Assembly (NCBI GenBank): GCA_958346935.1
Contig: CATVTM010000105.1
Location: 1 to 5,406 of the forward strand
From: an uncultured Collinsella sp.
Lineage (GTDB): Bacteria > Actinomycetota > Coriobacteriia > Coriobacteriales > Coriobacteriaceae
Length of the DNA stretch: 5,406 nucleotides
Direction: 5' to 3'
The position numbers and the translations under genes are program-made. Below the pieces are notes generated by a model. It was given only the letters and a program-made list of their open reading frames with translations. It was not told the DNA's origin and searched no databases. Each line of letters opens with the position of its first letter. The first letter of the stretch is position 1. Below, in pieces: positions 1 through 4,888 of the stretch.

Positions 1-2
1 TT

Positions 3-1340
3 GCGTTTGCCTCGCTGCTGCTGCTCTTTGGCCTGGCGATTCTGCCCACGATGACGCACTACGCGGACAACCTCGAGACAAGCCTGGTCGCCGAGCACCA
101 GTACACGCTCAAGGCGCCGCTGGAGCTCGAGGGCACTGCCGAGGAGCGCGAGCAGTGGTCAGCACTCGAGCGCTTGCAGTCGGTTGACGGCGCGCTGCTT
201 TCCGCCGCCCAAGATGCCGATGACGAGCTTGACGACGCGGCCGATGCGGCGCAGACGGCAGCCGATGCCGCGACCGCATCTCCGTCTGCCGAGAGCCTGA
301 CTGCGGCGCAGGATGCGCTTACCAAGGTCCAGGACAAGAAGGATGCGCTTTATGCGCGCCTCGATGACCTTGCCGATATCCTCGGCTGCAACCGCGACGA
401 GGCTATCGACCTGATTGACAAGGCCTCTAAGATCGACACCGACAACGACGACATTCACCCGGTCAACACGATTGACAACGGCGCGGGCGCAATCGCGCAG
501 GCCGAGAAATATGCCGTTTACCAGCTGCAATACGACCGCGGCGACGGAAATGGCGAGGAGACGATTTCCGTTTACGGCATTTCATCCGATTCGCGCTATT
601 GGAAAGACCTCAACGTCGGCGACGGCCGTGTCGTCTTTGGTGGCGGTCTGCTCGATAAGTTTGGCTGGAGCGAGGGTCAGAAGGTCACGCTCATCGACAA
701 GTACGAGGGGGAGCATTATTCCCTTGAGTACGCGGGCAAGGACTGTGCCTGGGGCTCCAAGTCGGACATGAATATCTATATGAGTATCGACGACTTTAAC
801 GAGCTGTTCAGCAACGACGCCGCCTACTTTAACGGCTATGTGAGCGACGAGAAGCTCGACTTCGATGCTCGTTACTTTGCCGGCGACACCACGCCCGACG
901 ACATGCGGGCCGTGGGCGACCAGTTCATCGGCATGATGAGCAAAATGATCGGCATGATGGTCGGGCTCGCGGTGTTTATCTTCCTGCTGTTTATGTATCT
1001 GCTGACCAAGGCTGTGATCGACCACAGCGCCCGCTCGATCAGCTACATGAAAGTCTTTGGCTATCGCGATAGCGAGATCTCGCATCTGTACATCCGCTCG
1101 ATCACGCTGTGCGTGGCGGCGTCGCTCGTGCTGAGCCTGCCCGTGATCATCGGCTCGCTCACGGCCATCTTCCGCTCGATGCTGCTCGCCTACAACGGCA
1201 ATATCGAAATCTATGCGCCCGCTTGGTCCATGGTTGCATGCGTCGGCATTGGCTTTGCGACCTACCTGGTCGTGGCGTTGCTGCACATGCGTTCCATCAA
1301 ACGTGTGGGCCTGGCCGAAGCTCTCAAGGTGCAGGAGTAG
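3..1340 (+). CDS. FtsX-like ABC transporter permease, C-terminal part (5' end outside window)
   Basis: This is the membrane subunit of an ABC transporter of the FtsX/MacB type. Family members do not form a classical import channel; they couple a cytoplasmic ATPase to work on lipids, peptides or the cell envelope. The frame is open to the left edge (starting ...LLLLFGLAILP, a membrane helix), so the ATG at 51 is internal and the true start lies upstream. After that helix comes an extracytoplasmic region. It includes an Ala/Asp/Glu-rich, probably helical or coiled-coil stretch (about 200-400) and then a mixed domain (about 480-900). The FtsX core follows, with three membrane helices at about 951-1011, 1098-1172 and 1227-1289. 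The loop after the first reads YMKVFGYRDSEISHLY, the usual FtsX pattern (K-x-x-G-Y, E-I, Y). The end, RVGLAEALKVQE, is a normal family terminus, so the 3' end looks intact. The partner ATPase is not in the window. The substrate is unknown. Confidence 0.88.
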   Translation, partial: AFASLLLLFGLAILPTMTHYADNLETSLVAEHQYTLKAPLELEGTAEEREQWSALERLQSVDGALLSAAQDADDELDDAADAAQTAADAATASPSAESLTAAQDALTKVQDKKDALYARLDDLADILGCNRDEAIDLIDKASKIDTDNDDIHPVNTIDNGAGAIAQAEKYAVYQLQYDRGDGNGEETISVYGISSDSRYWKDLNVGDGRVVFGGGLLDKFGWSEGQKVTLIDKYEGEHYSLEYAGKDCAWGSKSDMNIYMSIDDFNELFSNDAAYFNGYVSDEKLDFDARYFAGDTTPDDMRAVGDQFIGMMSKMIGMMVGLAVFIFLLFMYLLTKAVIDHSARSISYMKVFGYRDSEISHLYIRSITLCVAASLVLSLPVIIGSLTAIFRSMLLAYNGNIEIYAPAWSMVACVGIGFATYLVVALLHMRSIKRVGLAEALKVQE

Positions 1341-1384
1341 TCATCGGGGACAGTCTTAAACGACTAGTCATCGGGGACAGTCTT
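1338..1384 (+). repeat. Two identical 20-base direct repeats
   Basis: TAGTCATCGGGGACAGTCTT occurs at 1338-1357 and again, identically, at 1365-1384, so the copies start 27 bases apart. The first three bases of the first copy are the stop codon of the upstream permease. The bases before each copy differ, which places the left boundary of the repeat at the T of TAG. Confidence 0.9.
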
Positions 1385-1427
1385 TGCTGACTTGCCGGCT
1401 CGCCGGCCGGCTGGAAAGGACTGTCCC
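1374..1427 (+). repeat. Stem-loop inside the repeat block
   Basis: GGGACAGTC (1374-1382) is the exact complement of GACTGTCCC (1419-1427). The stem can continue with TTT (1383-1385) against AAA (1415-1417) past a one-base bulge (G1418). The loop contains GCCGGC three times (1394, 1402 and 1406), which can form an inner GC hairpin. No T-run follows it, so it is not a typical intrinsic terminator. Confidence 0.6.
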
Positions 1428-1433
1428 TAGCTG

Positions 1434-1464
1434 CCGGCACTTGGGGACTGTCCCCAAGTGCCGG
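1434..1464. repeat. Perfect 31-base palindrome
   Basis: The left arm CCGGCACTTGGGGAC (1434-1448) and the right arm GTCCCCAAGTGCCGG (1450-1464) are exact reverse complements around a single T (1449). Its centre GGGGACTGTCCCC carries the same core as the neighbouring repeats. As DNA it could be a two-fold protein-binding or recombination site. As RNA it would be a strong hairpin, though the tight centre must open to form a loop. GTGGCGAAAG follows it rather than a T-run, so termination would at best be weak. Confidence 0.85.
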
Positions 1465-1528
1465 GTGGCGAAAGAGTGTCCCTTGCGACTACTCATTTAA
1501 GAACATCCCCAATGACTAGGTGCCGTAC

Positions 1529-1559
1529 TTGACTTTAACTCTGCTTTAACTGGTACCAT
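1529..1559 (+). promoter_or_regulatory. Candidate promoter of the DUF362 gene, 19-base spacer
   Basis: A -35 TTGACT (1529-1534) is followed after 19 bases by TACCAT (1554-1559), which has an extended -10 TG at 1551-1552. It would start transcription near 1566, giving a leader of about 36 bases. The octamer CTTTAACT occurs twice, at 1533-1540 and 1544-1551, exactly 11 bases apart, so both copies face the same side of the helix between the two boxes. The long spacer and repeated sites suggest an activator-dependent promoter. This is inferred from sequence alone. Confidence 0.5.
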
Positions 1560-1601
1560 CCTCTATGTCTGTAACGCCATATAGACCGAGGGGATAGATC
1601 T

Positions 1602-2807
1602 ATGACCGCACCTGCACCCGCAGCACCCGCTAAGGTGTACTTCACCAACCTGCGCACGCATGCTCGCGAGAGCCAGCTCGACAAGCTCAAGCGCCTCATC
1701 CGTCATGCCGGAATTGAGCAGATCGACTTTGAGAACAAGTTCGTCGCCATCAAGATTCACTTTGGCGAGCTGGGCAACCTGAGCTTTTTGCGCCCCAACT
1801 ACGCCCGCGCCGTCGCGGATGTCGTGAAGGAGCTGGGCGGCAAGCCCTTCCTCACCGACTGCAATACGCTCTATGTGGGTAGCCGCAAAAACGCGCTCGA
1901 GCACATCGATACCGCCTACCAGAACGGTTTTACCCCGTATGCCACGGGCTGCCAGATCATCATCGCCGACGGCCTCAAGGGCACCGACGAGGCGCTCGTC
2001 CCGGTCGAGGGCGGCGAGTACGTGCGCGAGGCCAAGATTGGTCAGGCTCTCATGGACGCCGATATCGTGATCAGCCTCACCCACTTTAAGGGCCATGAGC
2101 AGGCCGGCTTTGGCGGCGCCATGAAGAACCTGGGTATGGGAGGCGGCAGCCGTGCCGGCAAGATGGAGCAGCATGCCGCCGGCAAGCCGAACGTCTCGAC
2201 CGAGCACTGCGTTGGCTGCCGTGCCTGCGAAAAGATTTGCGCGCACAACGCTGTCTCGTTCGACGGCACCCGCGAGCGCGAGCTTGCCAGCGGCGCTACT
2301 CGCACGGTGCACGTGGCCACCATCGACCACGATCGCTGCGTGGGCTGCGGCCGCTGCATTGCGGCGTGCAACCAGGACTGCATCAAGCCCGGCTATGACG
2401 CCGCGGCCGACGTGCTCAACTGCAAGATCGCCGAGTATACAAAGGCCGTTGTCGACGGCCGCCCGAGCTTCCACATCTCGCTTGCCATGGACATCAGTCC
2501 CAACTGCGACTGCCATCCCGAAAACGATACGCCTATCGTCAACGATATCGGCATGTTCGCGAGCTTCGACCCGGTCGCCATCGACCAGGCCTGCGCCGAT
2601 GCCGTCATGGCATCCGAGCCGCTGCCCAACACCGAGCTCACCGATAGCGCGGCCAAGATGGAGCACAACCACGAGCATCTGGAGGGCGAGCAGGCCAAGG
2701 ACCCCTTCTGCATCACGCATCCCGACACCGACTGGCGCGTGTGCATCGCGCACGCCGAGAAGATCGGCTTGGGCACGAGCGAGTACGAGCTCATTGAGGT
2801 CAAGTAG
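1602..2807 (+). CDS. DUF362-family protein with two [4Fe-4S] ferredoxin motifs
   Basis: The 401-residue protein is probably soluble and cytoplasmic, with no signal peptide or membrane helix. An N-terminal DUF362 region (about 10-190) includes IHFGELGN (52-59) and FKGHEQAGFGGAMKNLGMG (162-180). Two cluster-binding motifs follow: C203-x2-C206-x2-C209-x3-C213 and C246-x2-C249-x2-C252-x3-C256, the bacterial 2[4Fe-4S] ferredoxin arrangement. The C-terminal half resumes the DUF362 fold, with a possible metal-binding NCDCH (301-305) and an FDPVAIDQA segment (322-330). Length and order fit the 'uncharacterized Fe-S center' group of DUF362 proteins, common in anaerobes. Their reaction is not established; electron transfer is the safest inference. 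The ATG at 1602 is preceded by GAGGGG (1588-1593) at good spacing. The gene stands alone, with its own candidate promoter and a strong terminator. Confidence 0.9.
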   Translation: MTAPAPAAPAKVYFTNLRTHARESQLDKLKRLIRHAGIEQIDFENKFVAIKIHFGELGNLSFLRPNYARAVADVVKELGGKPFLTDCNTLYVGSRKNALEHIDTAYQNGFTPYATGCQIIIADGLKGTDEALVPVEGGEYVREAKIGQALMDADIVISLTHFKGHEQAGFGGAMKNLGMGGGSRAGKMEQHAAGKPNVSTEHCVGCRACEKICAHNAVSFDGTRERELASGATRTVHVATIDHDRCVGCGRCIAACNQDCIKPGYDAAADVLNCKIAEYTKAVVDGRPSFHISLAMDISPNCDCHPENDTPIVNDIGMFASFDPVAIDQACADAVMASEPLPNTELTDSAAKMEHNHEHLEGEQAKDPFCITHPDTDWRVCIAHAEKIGLGTSEYELIEVK

Positions 2808-2854
2808 CACCTGTCTATTGGACATATCAAGCGCTTTTATAGCGCAACGTTAGC

Positions 2855-2893
2855 AAAAGCCGCCCGTGAGCACAGCGCTCATGGGCGGCTTTT
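2855..2893. terminator. Bidirectional Rho-independent terminator
   Basis: The arms 2855-2870 and 2878-2893 pair over 16 positions with one G-T pair and enclose a 7-base loop. The inner part is GC-rich (AGCCGCCCG / tGGGCGGCT), flanked by AAAA on the left and TTTT on the right. It therefore gives a U-run on either strand and can end both the DUF362 transcript and the convergent hydrolase transcript. A small extra hairpin (GCGCT-TTTAT-AGCGC, 2831-2845) lies just upstream. Confidence 0.88.
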
Positions 2894-2939
2894 CGGAAGT
2901 GCTAGGGGGTCAGATAGACCAGTAAACCGTACTATTTGC

Positions 2940-3905
2940 CTAAAAATACTCGTCGAGGAAGTCATCGACCGTGTTCCAGTAGAGCTCGGGGTCAACTTGC
3001 GCACTCTTGGCGTGGGTGGCGCCATGGATGGTGAGCTTCTGCTTGACCTTGCTGGCGCACGCGTCGTAGTTTTGGTCGAGCATGTCGTACGGCACAAAGG
3101 TGTCCTGGTCGCCGTGGATAAACAGCATGGGAACCGTCGCGTGTTTGAGTTGCTCCACGCTGCTCGCCTTATGAAAGTCGTAGCCCGCGCGCACGTTGCA
3201 CACCAAGTTTGCTACATCGAGCAAGGGAAAGCTGGGCAGGCCGAACACGTCCTTGAGCTGCAGAGAAAACTCGTCCCAAACACTCGTATAGCCGCAGTCC
3301 TCGATAATGCATTTCACGTTTGCGGGCAGAGATTCCCCCGCGACGTTCATGGCGGTTGCCGCACCCATCGACTCGCCAAAGACAAGAATGCGCGCCTCGG
3401 GGTCGGCTGCAACGATCCGTCCAATCCATGCAACGACATCGAGGCGCTCGGGCCAGCCCATGCCGATATAGTCGCCGCCGGAGCGCTCGTGGGCGCGGGC
3501 GGCGGGTGCGAGTACGTTCATGCCGCGGTCGTGGAATCGCTTGACGTATCGAGCCATGCCGATGGGCTCGTTGGTATATCCATGCAGGCAGACGGCGTAG
3601 TCGTGTGCGCTCTCCGACGCAGCAAAATACCAGGCGGCAAGCTCGGTCCCGTCGTCCGCGGTGAGGTTGCTGCTCTCGCGATTCTCTTTAAACCATGCCC
3701 GCGCCTCGGTATCCTCGGCATCCGGCTGCTCACCTTTTTTGTCGGCCTTACCATCCTGCATCATCTTCATGGTGTAGGGCGCTTGGGGGTTCAGGGCAAA
3801 GTCAAACAAAAAGTTGCCGGCAAACCCCAGCAGCGCGACAACGAGCACCAGCGCAACAACGACGGTTATCTTAAGCTTTCGATGGGAACGTGCGTTTTGA
3901 GACAT
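2940..3905 (-). CDS. Membrane-anchored alpha/beta hydrolase (serine hydrolase)
   Basis: The 321-residue protein begins with a basic cytoplasmic end (RSHRKLK) and one hydrophobic helix (about 12-34). It is probably anchored with its catalytic domain outside the membrane, unless the helix is cleaved. A complete catalytic set is visible: oxyanion HGY (108-110), nucleophile elbow G177-E-S179-M-G181, acid in HGDQDTFVP (probably D268) and H298 in GATHAKSA. The segment RAHERSGGDYIGMGWPERLD fits the family's RGHGxSxG-x-YIGMGW pattern, seen in extracellular hydrolases of Firmicutes and Actinobacteria (COG1073-like). Esterase, amidase or peptidase activity cannot be told apart. The ATG is supported by AGGAGAG (3918 down to 3912, minus strand), six bases before the start. 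A good promoter lies upstream and the bidirectional terminator lies downstream. It is probably a single-gene unit. Confidence 0.9.
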   Translation of the reverse strand: MSQNARSHRKLKITVVVALVLVVALLGFAGNFLFDFALNPQAPYTMKMMQDGKADKKGEQPDAEDTEARAWFKENRESSNLTADDGTELAAWYFAASESAHDYAVCLHGYTNEPIGMARYVKRFHDRGMNVLAPAARAHERSGGDYIGMGWPERLDVVAWIGRIVAADPEARILVFGESMGAATAMNVAGESLPANVKCIIEDCGYTSVWDEFSLQLKDVFGLPSFPLLDVANLVCNVRAGYDFHKASSVEQLKHATVPMLFIHGDQDTFVPYDMLDQNYDACASKVKQKLTIHGATHAKSAQVDPELYWNTVDDFLDEYF

Positions 3906-3954
3906 AAGAAGCTCTCCTATAAGATGTTAATACATCAACATTTAATGCAAGCGC

Positions 3955-3983
3955 ATTATGGACGTTCACCGTTGATGCGTCAA
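3955..3983 (-). promoter_or_regulatory. Promoter of the hydrolase gene (minus strand)
   Basis: Read on the minus strand, TTGACG (3983-3978) and CATAAT (3960-3955) are separated by exactly 17 bases, each matching the sigma-70 consensus at 5 of 6 positions. Transcription would start near 3948, leaving a leader of about 42 bases. An inverted repeat GTTGA-N4-TCAAC (3971-3984) overlaps the -35 box and could be an operator. Confidence 0.68.
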
Positions 3984-4026
3984 CAGGCAAAGAATGGGTA
4001 AACAAAGGGTCACGTATGGTGCAAAT

Positions 4027-4056
4027 TTCGCACGCACCCAGACGCTTTGATATAGT
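4027..4056 (+). promoter_or_regulatory. Promoter of the trhA-like gene
   Basis: A -10 TATAGT (4051-4056, 5 of 6 consensus) has a weaker -35 TTCGCA (4027-4032, 4 of 6) at 18 bases. The start would be near 4063, leaving a short leader of about 30 bases that contains GGAGG. The promoter is back-to-back with the hydrolase promoter, so the 186-base gap serves both genes. Confidence 0.55.
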
Positions 4057-4075
4057 GTTGAGAACTCTTTACGTT

Positions 4076-4080
4076 GGAGG
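4076..4080 (+). promoter_or_regulatory. Ribosome binding site deciding the trhA-like start
   Basis: GGAGG lies 11 bases before the ATG at 4092, slightly long but usable. The in-frame TTG at 4074 overlaps this site and cannot use it. The ATG at 4081 touches the site and is followed at once by TAA. The ATG at 4092 is therefore the preferred start. Confidence 0.7.
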
Positions 4081-4091
4081 ATGTAACCGGC

Positions 4092-4775
4092 ATGTCCGAT
4101 TCGAGCGACAGTTCTAAGCCGCGACCCAAGACCGCGGCCGTTCCACACTACACGGTGGGTGAGGAGATCATGAACTCCGTCACCCATGGTGTCGGCTGCC
4201 TGCTGGGTATCGCGGGCCTGGTGCTCCTAATCGTATTCGCTGCCCTGCGCGGCGGAGGCCCGGCCCACATGGCCGCGGCGATTGTCTATGGCGTCAGTAT
4301 CATCCTCGAATACTTGGCCTCCACGCTCTACCACGCGATTCAGCCCGCGCGCGCCAAGCGCGTGTTTCGCATCATCGACCACAGCTGCATCTACCTGCTC
4401 ATTGCGGGCAGCTATACGCCGTTTTGCCTTATCACGCTCGCAAACGACGGCGGCCCTGCGCTGTTCTTTGCCGTATGGGCCATCGCCATTATCGGCATCG
4501 CCCTCGAGTGCTTTATGCGCGAGCGTCAACCGCACTGGGTAAGCGGCCTGGTCTATCTGCTGATGGGCTGGCTCGTCGTCTTTAAGCTGCCCGCACTCGT
4601 AGCGCTGTTGAACCCCGTCGCGTTAGCGCTGCTCGCCGTCGGCGGCGTGTGCTACACCGTGGGCGTGCCGTTCTACATCGCCAAAAACGTGCGCTACCTG
4701 CACAGCGTGTTTCACCTGTGGGTGCTCGCCGGCAGCATCTTTCAGTTCATGGCGGTGATTCTCTTCGTAATCTAA
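4092..4775 (+). CDS. trhA: TrhA/hemolysin III family membrane protein
   Basis: The 227-residue protein is almost entirely hydrophobic, with about seven membrane helices after a short polar start. It belongs to the HlyIII/YqfA branch of the PAQR/CREST superfamily. The family's putative metal-binding residues are present: S77-x3-H81 (STLYH), D96 in IIDHSCIYLLIAGSYTPF, and H204-x3-H208 (HSVFH) near the end. The opening EEIMNSVTHGVG is also a family hallmark. Length is normal (about 200-230). Bacillus homologues were first called hemolysins, but the E. coli member is linked to membrane-energy homeostasis, so a toxin role should not be assumed. The start at 4092 was chosen over the in-frame TTG at 4074 because that codon overlaps the GGAGG. 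It has its own candidate promoter, and no terminator is visible before the CNNM-type gene 113 bases downstream, so the two may form an operon. Confidence 0.92.
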   Translation: MSDSSDSSKPRPKTAAVPHYTVGEEIMNSVTHGVGCLLGIAGLVLLIVFAALRGGGPAHMAAAIVYGVSIILEYLASTLYHAIQPARAKRVFRIIDHSCIYLLIAGSYTPFCLITLANDGGPALFFAVWAIAIIGIALECFMRERQPHWVSGLVYLLMGWLVVFKLPALVALLNPVALALLAVGGVCYTVGVPFYIAKNVRYLHSVFHLWVLAGSIFQFMAVILFVI

Positions 4776-4868
4776 CGACCGAGCCCGTGCCCGCGGATCC
4801 ACCCAGGTGGCCGTTGGGCGCAACTGCCTTATCCGCCAACTATGTCTCCTGCCAACGTCCCGAATCTT

Positions 4869-4873
4869 GGAGG
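4869..4873 (+). promoter_or_regulatory. Distant ribosome binding site of the CNNM-type gene
   Basis: GGAGG ends 15 bases before the ATG at 4889, longer than the usual 5-10. No in-frame ATG, GTG or TTG lies at normal distance. CGAA (4861-4864) and TTCG (4874-4877) flank it and could form a weak hairpin that exposes or hides it. The rest of 4776-4888 shows no convincing terminator or promoter. Confidence 0.45.
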
Positions 4874-4888
4874 TTCGAGAAACTCCCG

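Larger units (their letters stand above)
1338..1518. repeat. Composite repeat element of GGGGACAG type (REP/MITE-like)
   Basis: This non-coding block is built from variants of one motif. There are two identical 20-base direct copies (1338-1357 and 1365-1384), an inverted shortened copy (about 1415-1428), a perfect palindrome (1434-1464), an inverted diverged copy (1471-1493) and an inverted end (1507-1518). The outer ends TAGTCATCGGGG (1338-1349) and CCCCAATGACTA (1507-1518) are inverted repeats matching at 11 of 12 positions, so the block may be one unit bounded by terminal inverted repeats. No open reading frame fits it. The density of dyads resembles REP sequences or miniature elements mobilised by a REP-associated (Y1-type) transposase. 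That link is inference, since no transposase is present here. Its extent is also inferred. Confidence 0.6.

Noticed and set aside
582..1286. Minus-strand open frame of 234 codons within the permease
   Set aside because: The product is rich in His, Asp and Arg with no recognisable domain, typical of the antisense of a GC-rich membrane-protein gene.
1434..1464. Palindrome as a Rho-independent terminator of the permease
   Set aside because: No T-run follows on either strand, and it lies nearly 100 bases past the stop codon inside a repeat block. A repeat role explains it better.
1338..1518. Repeat block as a CRISPR array
   Set aside because: There are only two identical direct copies with a 7-base gap, and the others are inverted and diverged. 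There are no spacers of regular size and no cas genes.
1563..2825. Long minus-strand open frame of 420 codons opposite the DUF362 gene
   Set aside because: It is a shadow of the GC-rich plus-strand gene. The plus strand has clear family motifs, while the minus product has low complexity, no domain and would start in the intergenic region without a ribosome binding site.
2908..2920. Small dyad GGTC-AGATA-GACC downstream of the hydrolase stop codon
   Set aside because: Four-base arms are expected by chance, and the neighbouring long terminator already explains transcript ends here.
2997..4001. Plus-strand open frame of 334 codons opposite the hydrolase gene
   Set aside because: The minus strand shows a complete catalytic triad, membrane anchor, ribosome binding site and promoter. 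The plus-strand product resembles no family and runs through the intergenic promoter region.
4776..4888. Possible metal-sensing riboswitch ahead of the CNNM-type gene
   Set aside because: The gap is only 113 bases, shows just short isolated dyads (such as CCACC-CA-GGTGG at 4799-4810), and has no recognisable M-box or Mn2+ riboswitch architecture.
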